NCBI RefSeq assembly: GCF_040802235.1
Contig: NC_133164.1
Coordinates: 90,140,302-90,204,301 of the forward strand
Origin: Manis javanica
Lineage: Eukaryota; Chordata; Mammalia; Pholidota; Manidae
Direction: 5' to 3'
DNA length: 64,000 nt
The notes below the pieces were generated by a model, which was not told the origin of the DNA, did no database searches, and saw only the letters and a list, made by a program, of their open reading frames with translations. The position numbers were made by a program, and so were the translations under genes. Position 1 is the stretch's first letter; every line of letters begins with the position of its first letter. Below, piece by piece: positions 1-12,181 of this stretch.

Positions 1-359
1 TTTCTCAAGTATGCTTGAAAAGGCACTCTGTCCTGAATGTAACAAATAATAAGTAGGTGAAGGAAGAGATGATGTCACTACAGGCTGGTACCCAGCCACC
101 AGATGTAACGATGTGTCCATGTCTCCAGCTCCTTTCCACCAGGAGGGACACCTCCCTGACTCTCAACCACTGAGCAGATCTCCTATGCTTCCTGTCATTT
201 CTATCACAAGGGCTTGCCATCAGGGTTTCTTTGATCCGACACCCCATGCCACAGACCACGTTTACTCTATTTCTCTGTCCCTGAATTGAGCACAAAATTC
301 TTTTAATATATTTTTCTGAAAATAAAGCATGGGAAGATTATCTTATATAAAAGTGATGG
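1..359. other. Unassigned intronic sequence
   Basis: I see no repeat family, exon or regulatory element here that I can name. Open frames in this stretch are short and have no recognisable protein similarity. Confidence 0.4.
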
Positions 360-525
360 GCTTATCCTTATCTCATTGCTTCTCACAGCAACTTGTGCAA
401 CAGAGAGAAGAGGTCTATGTTAATAACCCCTATGTTACCCAGGAGGAATGGCAGGCCTTGGAGTAAGCCGCCCAGAGTCACACACCAAGGGAAGAGTCCC
501 TGCTAGTGGGGCCTGAGCATCAGAA
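360..525 (+). repeat. MIR SINE fragment
   Basis: The order of elements follows the MIR core: a 'ctcat..cttctcacagcaac' stretch, then 'taataacccc', then a 'cagagtcacacaccaagg' block like the MIR motif for the purine-rich 3' half. The copy is strongly diverged, as expected for this old mammalian SINE. Confidence 0.45.
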
Positions 526-1309
526 CAACAAATGCTTTTTCCCAAGGCCTTTTCTGTATCCTTCCTGACTCTGTCATCACTTGGATTGTGTAAGGAATAA
601 CAAAGATCATGTGGTAAATAATAATAACCCCTTGAGCATCTAAAGAAAATTAGACACAAGTTATCCTCTTTTTACACTTTGGTGCTAGAGCCAGAATCCT
701 GAGGAGAAGAGCAAGACTGAATGGGCTGAGCAGATAATGCAAAAATCCCACAAACACTGTAGGACTGGAGCAGAAAACCAGGGAGCGAGAAGAAAAACAT
801 AGGGAAGGGAGTTGTGGGAATGATCATTTTTCTTCCACCATGCAAAGTGTCAAGGGATAGAAGTTTTTAAAGGTGAGGGGGAGGCAGGAAGAAGATGAGC
901 AGCATGGTAAGGAAAAGAAATGGAGAGAAATGAAACAAGGAAAACAAGGAGGAGTTGGGGAAGAGAACAAACAGGAAGTAGTCAAAACCTTCCCAAGTGT
1001 TTTATGTGTTTTAAATATTAGATGGCCAGTACTTTATACTATATACTTCAGCATTCCTCTTTCTAGAAAAAGAAAGCCTAGGAAATACATAATTAAAGGA
1101 TATAAAATGATCTAAGTAATGGAAACAGCAAGCTGTGATATATACACTTAAATTACAAAATATAGGGAGTAAAAAACATGCAACTTGAAATCTGGAAAAG
1201 GACAAATTTTGATCAAATTATCTACTTTCAAGAGACACAGGACAATAAATGTTTAGATACCAGGGAAAAAAATTAACGCAAAGAAAAGTGCAAGAGATAA
1301 CTATGAAAA
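526..1309. other. Unassigned sequence with a purine-rich stretch
   Basis: No gene or named repeat was recognised. Bases 850-985 are strongly purine-rich (G/A) on the plus strand. The part after about 1000 may belong to the old L1 that follows, but similarity is too weak to assign. Confidence 0.35.
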
Positions 1310-2395
1310 TTAATTTAAAAGAGAAAGATATAATAGATAACATGACTAAAGACAGTTCTTTGAAAAAATAAACCATACTTAATGAGACTGATTTTAAGAA
1401 GAGAGAGAAATTTATTTGGAAATATCCACATAAGAATGTTAGGGAAAAGAAAATAGAAAAAGATTAGGAAAAAAAAAAGATTAGGAAAAGGAATACATAC
1501 TTACAGATCCAAAATAATTTAAAAAGACAATAAAAGAATATTATGAACAACCTTATAACAATAGATTTCAAGACTTAAATGGAAAGGGTAAATTCTTAGA
1601 AATATATAACTTCTCAAAACTGACCCAAAAAGAAATAGATATTGATGCAAAAAGAAATAGAAAACTAAAATAGTCCTATAACCATTCAATCAGTAGTTTA
1701 AAAAAAAGAAGCCCTCACAAAGGTAAATTTTCCTTCCTTCCTATCTACCTACCTACCTACCTATTTATAAGAAAGTTCTATTCATTATTCAAGGAACAGG
1801 CCACATAAGCTCTTCCAGAGAACAGCAAAGAGGGAATACTCCCTAGTTCATTTTATAAGGACAGTATAATCTTGATACTGAACTCTTGATGAGAACAGGA
1901 AAAAAAATTACAAGCCAATCTCACTCATAAACAGATGCTTAAATCCAAAAGGAACCAAATCAAGGAGAATGTTAAAGACAATACATCATGACCAAATTAG
2001 GTTTATTCCAGGTACACAAAGGATGGCTCATTGTGAGGAAAAGTCTAAAAATATGACTTGCCACCTTAACAAGTGAAAGAAAAAATTTATGATACTCTTA
2101 TTAGATGCCGAAAGACCTTTTAATAAAATTCAACATCCTTTCATGATAAATTCAATAACATAAAAGTGAAAAGGAACTTCATTAATCTGATAAAATGGTA
2201 TTTACTAAACATCATTCTTAACAGTGAATCATTTTAAGTTAGAAGCCTTTTTTAAGGGTCAGGCATGAATGAGGGTTCCCCACTATCTCAGCTTCTATTC
2301 AACACTGTCCTGAAGGCCCTAGCCGGTAACAGGAGCAAGGAAAATAAATAACAGGTAGAGAGATTGAAAGAAAGAACAAAACTAACTGTCTGCAG
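1310..2395 (+). mobile_element. Old L1M ORF2 fragment (linker to reverse transcriptase)
   Basis: The order of L1 ORF2 landmarks is visible on the plus strand: a 'ttctttgaaaaaataaa' block near 1355 (linker after the endonuclease), a 'gaacaaccttata..' block near 1540, 'actgacccaaaaagaaata' near 1620, 'catcatgaccaaattag' near 1985 and an 'aaaattcaacatcc' block near 2130 from the reverse transcriptase palm. The copy is full of stops and indels, so it is an ancient L1M relic. It ends near 2395, where L2-like sequence begins. Confidence 0.75.
1733..1765 (+). repeat. Short tandem repeat (CCTT/CTAC)n
   Basis: A short pyrimidine-rich microsatellite, with CCTT units followed by CTAC units, inside the old L1M fragment. 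Confidence 0.8.
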
Positions 2396-2439
2396 AGACT
2401 GAATCACAGTCCACATATTTCTTCTTTCTCATTCCCTAT

Positions 2440-2787
2440 TTATCCTCTGCACACTGCAAGCTGGCTTCTTCCTGTGTCTTGCTTCTAAAACTTTACTCAT
2501 CAAAGACTCCAATGATCACCTGCCTATCAAATCTAATGGACACATTTCAGTTGCCACCTCAGCCTCTTGGACAGCTTGTCTGCCTTGGCCTCCCCTGTAG
2601 CCTTCTCCTGACTTTCTGGCTGCTTTTTCTTAGTGTGTTCCACTGCCTCCCCTTCTTCCACTTGTCTCTGAATGTCAGTATTCAATCCTTTGATTTCAAA
2701 CTTTTTCAATCTGTACTTCTCCTAGGTGGTTATATTTACTCCTTTAGCCCCAGTCACCATGATTATTCAGGTGACCTCCCAATACTA
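2440..2787 (+). mobile_element. L2 LINE fragment, ORF2 3' part (left piece)
   Basis: Pyrimidine-rich sense-strand L2 sequence: a block on sports of 'cttctcctgactttctggctgc', the short exposed-protein motif region, and 'gattattcaggtgacctcc'. It continues at 3115 after an inserted L1 3' end, and both pieces together follow the L2 ORF2 order. Confidence 0.65.
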
Positions 2788-2804
2788 ATGATTCCCAATT
2801 TTTT

Positions 2805-3097
2805 AATTGGAGTATTGTTGATATATAATCTTATATTGGTTTCAAATAATACAACACAATGGTTCAACAATTACCCACATTATTAAATACTCACCTCCTC
2901 CAGAGAGGTTGCTATGTGTCAACATAGTAAGATGGTACAGAATCACTGACTATATTCTTCATGCTGTACCACCATCCCAGTGACTAAATTATTTTATGAC
3001 TGATAATTTTTGTACTCTATCCCCCATCACCCTCTCCACCCACACACCCCAACCCCTCCCCTACAGTAACCTCAAGTTAGTTCTCGGTGTCTATGAG
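2805..3097 (-). mobile_element. L1MA-type 3' end inserted in L2
   Basis: Read on the minus strand this is an L1 3' UTR end: G-rich 'ggggaggggttgggg', then 'ggtacagcatgaagaatatag', then 'accattgtgttgta..' and 'atatcaacaatactccaatt', followed by a short A-run. A duplicated target sequence flanks it: 2788-2804 (ATGATTCCCAATTTTTT) and 3098-3114 (ATGATTCCCAAATTTTT, one base different). The host L2 resumes directly after the second copy. Confidence 0.8.
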
Positions 3098-3114
3098 ATG
3101 ATTCCCAAATTTTT

Positions 3115-3575
3115 ATTGGACAAGTAAGGACGGTCTTCCTTCCACATTCTGATCTCCAAAAGTGAATTCATCCTCCCCTACTCCCTTTATTCCTTACTTC
3201 AGTCACTTTCTATCCAGTTACTTAGGCTATAAACCCGGGAGTCATCTATGAATATGAGGAATGAAGGAGAAAGTGGAGCCAATCTATTAACAGCTCCTGC
3301 TAGATTGTTTATTCTGAAGTCTCTCTCTGCTCCATATCTCCCTTTTCTTTATCACAGCCACAACTTGGTTCAAACTCTGATTCTCTGTCTCCTGAATTCC
3401 TCCACGTGGTCTTCCTCTCTAATCCTCATAAGGAGCAAAGCTGATTAAATCTCTCCCCTGATTAAAATCTATCAGTGATTCTAAATGCCTAAAATAAGAT
3501 TCAAATTATTTAGGCATACTTTAGAAAGCCTTTCAAGAAGACCCTGATTCTATCTAGCCTTGACTGGTATGTATC
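3115..3575 (+). mobile_element. L2 LINE fragment, ORF2 3' part (right piece)
   Basis: Continuation of the L2 copy: 'gggagtcatc' near 3237, the block on 'ctgattaaatctctcccctgattaaaa' near 3440 and 'taagattcaaattatttaggcatac' near 3495 match the order seen in L2 sense copies (late ORF2, before the 3' UTR). Confidence 0.7.
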
Positions 3576-5384
3576 GTTAAGGTACCTGACAAGGTAAACA
3601 CTGTATAAATACTTATTTAATTAAAGAAAAATTTTTACATAAAGTAGTAGATAGTAAATCTGGGTGGACCATTACAACAATGTATGGGGGTTACATCTTT
3701 ACCACTCTAGAGTTAAAATGAGAGGAAAATTATGTTTGCCTATATAACTCATTCAAAATTCATCAGATAGAGATGTCAGGTGCTACACTCTACTAGAGAT
3801 ACAAGACAAACACAACTGCATACAAGGTACAGTCTTGGTACCACTGTGAGATTTAAAAAAACCTGCCGGATAGATCCTGGGTCATATCAAGCATGACAAG
3901 ACTAATACACACACACACACACACTCTCTCTCTATCTCTCTCACACTCTCTCTCTTCATGTTCCTAAGTAAAACCTTATGTGTTTTTGTTAAATTCACAG
4001 AAGTTATCAAAATGAAAAACAGCTTCATCTTACATAAACTTCATTATTTATGTTTAACATGTCCTAGCTGCTTTCAAAATTAATAGGCAGTATATTTCTG
4101 GATTACATATACAACAAGCTAAAAATTTAGGAATAATGTGGACCAAATAAATATTGTAAATTGCTGCTTTTTAAAGTAATTAAAGTTTTTTGTCTAACTA
4201 CATAAAACTTACAGTATAGTGTTACATTTTATCTTCTCTGTATCATTCCAATTTTAGTATATGTGCTGCCAAAGTGACCACTGGTGTTACATGTTTTATC
4301 AATTATATGTCCAATACTTCAAATGTCCTTTAGCTGTATTTACATACTACCTTGAACATAATACCTGCATTTGCTTTTAATATGGTAAGTTTAATAAGCT
4401 TTTTAATTTTCCCTCATTCTGCAAGGTGCACAGATGAGGGCAGAAAGACTATGTGGGTCACATGCACCATCAGTGAAATTCCCTGAAATTAACCTTTAAA
4501 GAGCTTCTTAAGTGGGAAGACTAGAGTCCTGCAATTATTTTCACAGTGATACCAACTGCTTTAAGACCCCAGTCTAGTAATAACAGTACTGGGACAAAGG
4601 CTCTATGGTCTTCACGTTCAGATTAAATATCTGCTTAATCGGAACTGAGCTAATTTGCCCAAGCCATCATCTGCGGGGCTGAAATCAAACATTACTTGGA
4701 CCAGAGATTAACTCTGCTGCGTATCAAACTGAAAAGAAAATTTACATTCAGATCCCCATATTGTAGCCTGCACACTACTCCACCAGCACGCATTTCAAGC
4801 ATTTTTCCCATTTGAAAAAGATTTCTGCTAAGCAAAGCTATGTCTTAAAATGAAATGCCTTCTGTCTTTGAACCTAGTTAAAATTAAGAAACTTCTAATA
4901 GCTTTAATAACTCTCAAAGGCTGTATTTCCCAGGCATCTTCCCCTCCTTTCTACCCTCCCTCCAAATCCAGAAAAAAAACAGCAAACACAAAACACAAAA
5001 CAACTAGCCACATGCTCTGAATGTTAGGGAACGTGATTCTCCACTGGGTTAGGCTACAAAGAAAGCCTGTGAATAATCAAAAATCCCTGATCAAAACAAA
5101 GTTAACGGCCACCTCCCCACTCCCCCACCCCAGTATAATTTCTCTTTCTCTAATCCTGTCATGCATTTCCCCTAGTTTTCCTGGAATTTTAGCGGCCTCT
5201 GAAAGCGGTTGGTAAGTTCATCTCAATGTCAGCCAGGACAGAGCCATGCAAAAAATCACTAACTTGGAAGGTTATTTAGGACAGTAATGTCTTTCACTGC
5301 CTTACTCCTCCCACTCCTGCCCCACTTGACCCACTACCAATATTTAGCTGAAAAAAAAAATCTGTCCACCGGCTTCCGCCCCCT
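3576..5384. other. Unassigned intron before the CpG island
   Basis: Apart from the microsatellite at 3909-3956 I recognise no repeat or exon. A plus-strand GGTAAGTT at about 5210 looks like a splice donor, but no supporting exon was found. Confidence 0.4.
3909..3956 (+). repeat. (CA)n/(CT)n microsatellite
   Basis: Uninterrupted CA dinucleotides followed by CT-rich units (CTCT, CTAT). Confidence 0.95.
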
Positions 5385-6240
5385 ACCTACCCTCCACCCC
5401 TGGCTCTTCTGTGGGAACCCGACGCAAACAGAGAGCCCGACGACGACCCCGCGGGCAAGGAGGGCAGGGGCCCCGGCCTTCCGCGCCCCTCCCCGCACGC
5501 CTGCACTCCGCCCTGCACACTGGCGCCCAACTATTCTTGGATCTACTCACGTCCCCGGATCCGGGCTGCGCGCCCTGCCCCCTTTCTTCCCCAGCGTCCT
5601 CGCCCTCCGAGGCTGCCGGGCAGAGCCCCGCGCGGTCGGCACACACACCCACCTGGGCCGGACCGGACCCGGCTGGGCGCTCCGCCCTGCGCTCCGCGGC
5701 CAGCTCAGCACAAATGCGCCCGGCCTGTTCCCCGCCGCCTCTCCGGCCCGGCTGGGAGGCGCGGCCCGGGGCGGCACCGCAAGGTCTCCCGAGTCACCTC
5801 CGCGCAGCCCGCGCGGCTCCTGCCAGGTCAGCCGAGGCGCGGCCCCGCGGCGCTCCCTCCCGCGCCGGCGCCCCTGGGCCGCCAGGCAGAGCGCGGCGGC
5901 GGCGAGTGGCCTGCGGCAGGCGGCCGCCCCCGCCGTCGTCCCGCCGCTCCGCCCCCGGCCCCTCCCGCGGCGCTGCTCCCCGGAGGTGCAGGTCTGGCCC
6001 TACCCCGGGCAGCGGGGCGCGCTCGGCCCCTCGGCCCCCGCGGGCTGCCGGCCAGGAATTAGGGAAGGAAGTCAGGACACTGCTGCTCCCCCCAGCGGGG
6101 CTCCCGCCAGGTCCTGGCGTGGGCCGTCGCTCCCGCCCTCTCCTGGGGGGGCGGCCCTGACAACTTTTAGTGGCCAGCCCGCCCCGGGGCGTGAGCAGAG
6201 GGGTCCTCGCTTGGTCAGAGCTCTCCCACCTCCAAGATAA
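5385..6240. promoter_or_regulatory. OSBPL1A: CpG island, probable OSBPL1A short-isoform promoter
   Basis: About 850 bases are very GC-rich and dense in CpG, with abrupt AT-rich flanks on both sides. GC-box-like runs (CCGCCCC, GGGGCGG) are frequent. The island lies inside OSBPL1A, downstream of its exon at 12071-12181 when read on the minus strand. OSBPL1A is known to make a long protein (ORP1L: ankyrin repeats, PH, ORD) and a short one (ORP1S: mainly the ORD lipid-transfer domain) from an internal promoter. The position therefore suggests this is the ORP1S promoter and 5' exon. That is inference: no ORP1S coding exon lies in the window. The long open frames across the island are a composition effect. 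Confidence 0.75.
5541..5556 (-). promoter_or_regulatory. Candidate first-exon splice donor in the CpG island
   Basis: On the minus strand the sequence reads GGGGAC|GTGAGTAGAT, with a consensus-like donor after base 5551. It would end a non-coding first exon that starts inside the island and points towards the ORP1S exons expected beyond the window start. No transcript evidence is available, and other donors in the island are possible. Confidence 0.35.
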
Positions 6241-6999
6241 CTGACACGCAGGCTTACGTTTCTGATTCCAAAACAAAGACTAAGCAAGACTTCACGTATT
6301 TGTTTTGTGTTTATATACTTTCTGGGCCACCATTCGAGCATTGAGAAAAACAATAATATTTGTTTTTTATAATGTGAAACCTACCTATATGAAAAAGATG
6401 TTTTGTTATTCCATCTGGGCTTGGAGGGTAGACAAAGGCTCAAAGGCCAGAAAAACCCAGCACAGAAATAACTAGACTTCAGTGGGATGTGCAGGTTAAT
6501 GACATTCCTGGTGAACTTACAGGCTGGGGAAGGGGGATGGCACAACTTTTTGTTCCAACAGCAGTTTTAAACCTTTCTAAAGTGGATAAATCTGCCCTCA
6601 AACATTAGGAACAGAGTAATACTGAACAAAATGGAATGTTTCTTTGACAAGGTCCTAGGGTACTTTAACTTCACTGTCCCAACACTGGTAGCTGTATTTG
6701 CACTACAGATGTAAAATGTGTAAAAGATGACATAACACCATCCTCAGAAAATTCAGAATTAATGTCAGTGAGGTTTCCTGGTGTCTTTGCAAAATCAGTT
6801 TGCTTTTTTCTTTTCTTCCATTCTTGATAACTAAATAGTACTGTATTTCAAAGTCACATTTGGCACTGTGAGGAACCCTGGCTACAGAATCTTTCTCCCC
6901 TAAGCCCTGAAAATTAGAGAATGAACCCAGTTTACAAAAGTAATACTAGGCACCAAAAACAAAACAATGAACAAAACAGCCTACTTTGCTTTAGAAGGC
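6241..6999. other. Unassigned intron
   Basis: AT-rich sequence without a repeat or exon that I can name. Confidence 0.35.
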
Positions 7000-7135
7000 A
7001 ACTGACAGAGCACCTAGAATATGCTAGGCACTGTACTGAGGAACTTCACATAAAATAACTTATTTTCAGATTTCAAAATGGAATTCATAAATATATATTA
7101 ATTTGCTCAAGGTCCAGATAGTTTAGATTCTTATT
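7000..7135 (+). repeat. MIR SINE fragment
   Basis: Contains 'agagcacctagaatatgctaggcactg' followed by an 'acttcacataaaataacttatttt' block and 'ttgctcaaggtcc', which is the MIR order from core to 3' half. Confidence 0.7.
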
Positions 7136-7164
7136 ATTCTGAGCCAAAAGCTTATATTCTTTCC

Positions 7165-8200
7165 TTTGCATAATCAATCATTCATTAACTCTCTACTATT
7201 TGCCAAGTACTATGTTAGACAAAGATGCCACAAAAATAAGATAACGCTTACTTAAGGAGCTCCAGTTCAGTAAATATATAATCAGACAGGCAAATATATA
7301 ATGATACAATGTGATAAGTGCTACACTAGCAAGGAACTCATGGAATAGGAAAGACAGCTAAACCAGTTTTGAAGGGTATAACATGAATATGGTGGCAGTC
7401 ATCCAACAGAAGAATCCGGAGAACTTTACTAGAGTGGCAGTAGGGAATTTGTGCACCGGATGGGAGGAGAGTGAGTGAAGGGGGATAGACAGCTGAGAAG
7501 CAGGAAGTAAAAATGACAGGACTTGATTGAAGGTGGGCATGAGGAAGAAGGATGAACCTAATAAGACAGTTCCCCTGTTTCTGGCTTGAGTGACTAAACA
7601 GGTCTAATTCTATCTTTGAGTTTTTAAACACACTGGTTTTCAAATGCCTCTGGTATAACCATATGTAAACGTTCAAAAGGGAAATGAATATACTGGTTCA
7701 TACCTCAGAAGAGATGAAAGGTGGAGATATGAGTCATGGATTTCTGGCTGAAGGAGTGTGTAAGATCATCCAGGGAGCGTGCTGAGTGAGAAGGCCACCC
7801 ACAGAAACCCAGGGCACACTAACACTCAAGTCACAGGCAGCAGAAAGGAGGCGACAGAAGAAACCTGAGGAGGAACTCCTAAAGGGAAGAAGCTGGAAGA
7901 GGCAGGCGCCGTGGACATCACAGAAAGGAATTCCAAGAAGTGAGCAGTGGTCAAAATGCCAAATCTTTCAAAGACGAGCAAGATAATGTAAAAGTGTCTC
8001 CTGCTTCAGCAGTAAAGGAGCTGTCGGCAAGAATTATTTCAGCGGGCTAGGTGAAACAGAGAGCATTGTATTTTAAAAAATGGAACTGGAAAAGAGTGTA
8101 AGGAGATGGAAGGCCATAGGGAGCGCAGAACTCAAAAGAAGAAAGGAGCTGTTTTGAAGCAGGAGGAAGGACACGGATGCTTCCAACAAGAGGAAAGGAC
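7165..8200 (-). mobile_element. L2 LINE, long antisense fragment
   Basis: The plus strand starts with 'catcattcattaactctctactatttgccaag', the reverse complement of the L2 3' end, and continues through 'acttgattgaaggtggg', 'gtttctggcttgagtgact' and 'gagatatgagtcatgg'. These are reverse complements of successive L2 ORF2 blocks. The copy is fragmented by indels. Confidence 0.65.
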
Positions 8201-9589
8201 TAATAACTCAGTGGGGGTGGGGGGGCAGGCAGCACACGACTGCCTGATGTTTAACGAATGATTTTGCTCAGAGTAAAGGGAGATATAGGCCTGAAAGATA
8301 TAAACATTAGAAAATGAAAAACATGAGGAACACGGAATGACTAAAGAACTGCACAGCCCAAGAAGCTAAATGAACATTAGAGACCGTGACTTTATAGTTA
8401 CAAGCACACATAAGGGCATGATTACTCCCCAAAGACATCAGCATCTGGTCCTGGGCAGCAGTACCTTTCACACGGTTCCAATTTAGATCCTGAATCTTTC
8501 CATTACACCACAAACTTAGCATCACTTAGCATCCAAATCATACACTTGGGTTATAGCTGTTTGGCAGTCATGAAATTTAACATGGAAATATTTTACGAGT
8601 GAGTTTACATTAACGTTAAATAGGCAAGTTCCTACCTTAGAAAAACTGGTTTAACTAATACCACAAGAAACTCAATAATACACAGAACAAAAAGGGCACC
8701 AATGATGGCTTTGTGACATTTTAACCACTTCTGATACCACCCCTCTGGCGAGGAAAACTACAGAAACACAAATTCATAAAACCGGTTTTTAGACTTTAAA
8801 ATAGAACTCTCAAACAAGGTTGAAGAAAAATCACAGCATTCACATTCTGTTATGTTTCCCAGGTTATTTCACCCTAAAAACACCTAGTAAGTTTCTCTTT
8901 AGTACAACACAAACTTTACAGCTTATTGTACATATTGCAATTTTTCTCAACAAAAGTAGTGCTACTTATAAGTAAAATATCCTACATAATGACTCATTTA
9001 TGCAGATATCATATAGAAATCTTAAGTATCTGAGTCATATCAGAGCATCCCCAAATAAGCAAAGGACACCCACAAACCAGAGAAATAGAGGGCCCCAAAT
9101 CCAGGCACTAAGGCCTGTTGTCATTTTACCCTAAGTTGCTGATTCAGATTCTTCCTGTGGACATAATTTTACCAAGTTTGGCTATTTGGTTTTCTTTCTA
9201 CTGAACAGATTTTAGAAAGAGTAAATCAGAAGGATTCGATATGACCGCTGCCAGAGAGAAGCACACAATCCATCTAAATCAAGACAGAATTTTTTTAAGT
9301 CCATAAGGAACAAAAGAGAATAAAAGCATTAGCAGGACTGGGCCATTTATTTGAAAAACCCACAGTGCCATAAACACTATCTCCCACAGGTATCCCATAT
9401 TAAGGCAGACTAATTATGGACATACAAAAGGACAACCCTGAGGTATTCAGAAAGCAAAATTGAGTTGAAAAATTTTAGCTAACTAAATGCCTAACATTTA
9501 GAATAACTGTCATCAGAAAAGATTAGAATAAAAATTGGTTTTGCTGCCTTGTGGGCTGGGCTGTTACATCTGCTGGGTCCCTGTTTGGT
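8201..9589. other. Unassigned intron
   Basis: No gene or named repeat recognised. A short G-run is present at about 8212-8230. Confidence 0.35.
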
Positions 9590-9775
9590 GTCAGTTACCA
9601 AACAAGGTGTTTTGCCAACAATGTTCTCATGTACCCTTCAAAACATTCTTTTTTGGTTGATCACCACTTTAAACAGTAGATTATACTTAAAAACTGAGAT
9701 AAAGAGACATTGAATAGCAGAACCAGAAATCAGACCCAGGTCTCCATGAGTTCAAAGCTTACGATTGCCCTTTTA
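9590..9775 (+). repeat. MIR SINE fragment
   Basis: A diverged MIR: 'ctcatgtacccttcaaaac', 'taaaaactgagataaagagac', 'agcagaaccagaaatcagacccaggtct' and a final 'gcccttttagtaac' follow the order of the MIR 3' half. Confidence 0.65.
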
Positions 9776-10079
9776 GTAACATTTTCAGATAACAAATATA
9801 ATTTATGATGCCAGATAAATAAGGCATTACAGTACATCATTATTCCACTCTGACCTCAATTAAGCTAGTAAATTCCTATGCTGTAATTCTTAGCCATTTG
9901 AAAGACTAACTTCAATGATACCATTTATCTTTCCAATATTACTGGGGCCTCTTGTTGTCTATAATCATATTTCTCAGAAGAAAACCCCCAGATTCTACTG
10001 AGGGCTCCACAGAACTGATATTACGTAGAATTACTGAACAGGAATCTTGAAGAAATTCTCAAAATTTGAAGCAATAAAT

Positions 10080-10295
10080 TCCATTTACTAAATTAATACT
10101 ATGTGCCTTGCAATGCTCTATGTACATATTATTCATCTATGTACATTTGATTCCCAGGCCCACCATCAAGGTGGTTTGATTTCATTTTATAGAAACTTGC
10201 CCAAGGTCCCACAGTTGTTTTGGGGGAAGACTGAGATTTAACAGAGGTCCAGTAGACTTTCAGACTGGTGCTCTTAACTACTTTCTATCTGGTCT
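10080..10295 (+). repeat. MIR SINE, nearly complete
   Basis: 'atactatgtgccttgcaatgctctatgtacat', then 'aacttgcccaaggtcccacag', then 'agactggtgctcttaactac' follow the MIR consensus order from core to 3' end. Confidence 0.8.
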
Positions 10296-10529
10296 CCCCT
10301 ATTTGAAAGATAAAGATACCAAGATTTAGAGAACTCACGTAGCCCACTGTCACTTAAATAATAAGTAATAAGGATGAAAACAATGCAGTCATTCCACACA
10401 TCATCAAATTTTCTTTAGACAACACTACCTCTTCCCCAAACAAGATGAATTCAATGTTAAAGACACAAAAGCTCCAAAATACCATCAGAGAAAAGGGGTC
10501 AAAAGTGTTCATTAGACAGCATTATACAA

Positions 10530-10645
10530 TAACAACTGCTAGTTTTACTCACGACTTCCTATGTGTCAGGAGCCATACTGACCATTTTGCTACATTATCT
10601 TATTTAATCCTCCTGACCAATTCTAAAAGGCTGAAAGAGGTTAAC
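10530..10645 (+). repeat. MIR SINE fragment
   Basis: 'acttcctatgtgtcaggagccatactg' and 'cttatttaatcctcctgacc' followed by 'ggctgaaagaggttaacta' match the middle of MIR. Confidence 0.75.
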
Positions 10646-12070
10646 TAGACTAAACTTTAGGATCACATACAGATTTTCACAGAGAAGTGAGTACTTAGGC
10701 TATATTTTTAAGCAAATAGTTTAAAAATTAGCATAGGTTGGCTTCTCCAGAAAGTAAATCACTCCTAATCTCATGTTCACCTTAAATCTATACATCTCTA
10801 AAACGAAAAGTTATCAATACATCCATCAGGTACCACGTAAGAGATGTGAATGAAATTTGATTTTGCAATATAAACACTACCTGAATCCCATAATATCATA
10901 ATTCCTTCACTTCAAAGACGTTCTGCAATGCTGTCATCCTATTTAGATTTATTTAGATCACTAATTCATTCCTCATTTAAATAAGCTAAAATATGAAATC
11001 TGCAAACCACCAAAACCCAGAAATGCTGAAAAGTTTTCCAACAGTATTAGATGAATCAACCATTCAGAATGTTTAGTGAACAATATGTTTTCTGATAGCT
11101 AACAGAGTTCTGTTGAAAGACTCTGAGTTTATTTTAAATGAATTCAGACAATTTGCATATTTTTATTATTTTCCAAGTAAAATGATATATGAAATCTGTG
11201 GCATACACAACATGGTATTTGAATACATTTTATATGAACAAGGCTTTCATTCTAATCACAGAAAAATAAAATTTTAGAATTTTTACATGTAAGAGTAATA
11301 AGTGTTATACATATGCAAAACCATTTTTATCTATCCTACTTTACCAAAACCTAATCTCCAACCAAAAAGTACACATTAATTGCAAGGAGAATAAGAAATC
11401 TGGCATCTTAATCTAAAAAGTTGAAGATTAAACATGTATGTAGAAATTAACAAAATAAAAAAGCCTAATGCTATTTAGCTTTCACTAAAATAGTGAAAAT
11501 GGGGAGAAAACCATAAAACAAGAAAAATCCTAGTTGAGGCAACCGAAACAAATTTACAACTTTTCAGAGCTCAGAGAAAGAATTACTAATGGACATGCAT
11601 ACCTCTCTTACTCATATCTGGAAAAACACATGGCAAATTTTGGAATGGGAGAAAGCAGCAAGAGCACAAAAAGCATTCAACCCCTTAAGCTCAGTTCACA
11701 TAGGTGTGAGAGCCCTCTATTACCTAATAAGAGAACTGCATTTTTTATCATATAAAGGCCTTTAGTTTCTAGAATATTTTCACAACCCTCCTATTGAAAA
11801 TGTCACAACAGCCTGAGTAGAACAACTTGAAAACATACTTGCTAAATACGGCCATATAAATAAATGAGACAATATGAACTGACGTTTTATTCAGAATTAT
11901 CCTACTGAATCAAGAATAAGTAAGTTCTAAATTTCGGTGAAAAATGAAGCTTTCATTTCCTTTGTGAAAACTATTTTCTCCAACCTTTGGACAATGTGAA
12001 AGCAATAACTTACTGGATGATAAAGCATGTGACACCCAGGCAACTATTAAAAAATATAATTCCAAACTAC
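10646..12070. other. OSBPL1A intron, unassigned
   Basis: AT-rich intronic sequence with no repeat that I could name. Confidence 0.4.
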
Positions 12071-12181
12071 CTATCCCTTCTTGTTTAGTGAAGAGATTAA
12101 GGCAATCACTCAAAGCTACACAAGTTTTTCTAGAAGCTTCAGAGACAACTTCAACTTTCTGAAGAGATGATGGAAGCATTT
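12071..12181 (-). CDS. OSBPL1A: OSBPL1A exon, coiled-coil linker (open frame)
   Basis: The minus strand reads a pyrimidine-rich tract ending in TTTATAG, then 111 exon bases, then GTAGTT. With a G carried over from the previous exon the frame opens (E)MLPSSLQKVEVVSEASRK and runs to a CLNLFTKQEG block. This is near identical to what I know of mammalian ORP1 between the PH domain and the FFAT/ORD half (human has ...MLPSFLQKVEVVSEASRE...). No stop or frameshift is present. The exon belongs only to the long isoform ORP1L, an ER-late endosome cholesterol sensor that binds Rab7 and VAP. It joins in phase to the decayed exon at 23974-24055 (AAA G|AA ATG). Because that exon and others upstream are broken, this open exon may be a surviving fragment without function. 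Identification is from memory of the family, not an alignment. Confidence 0.88.

Noticed and set aside
2479..2886. 135-codon frame as a membrane protein gene
   Set aside because: It lies in L2 sequence and runs into the inserted L1 3' end. The hydrophobic residues come from pyrimidine-rich L2.
5287..6240. Open frame of 317 codons across the CpG island, and other long frames on both strands there
   Set aside because: GC-rich DNA has few stop codons. Several overlapping frames are open at once, and the translations are low-complexity Arg/Pro/Ala with no domain.
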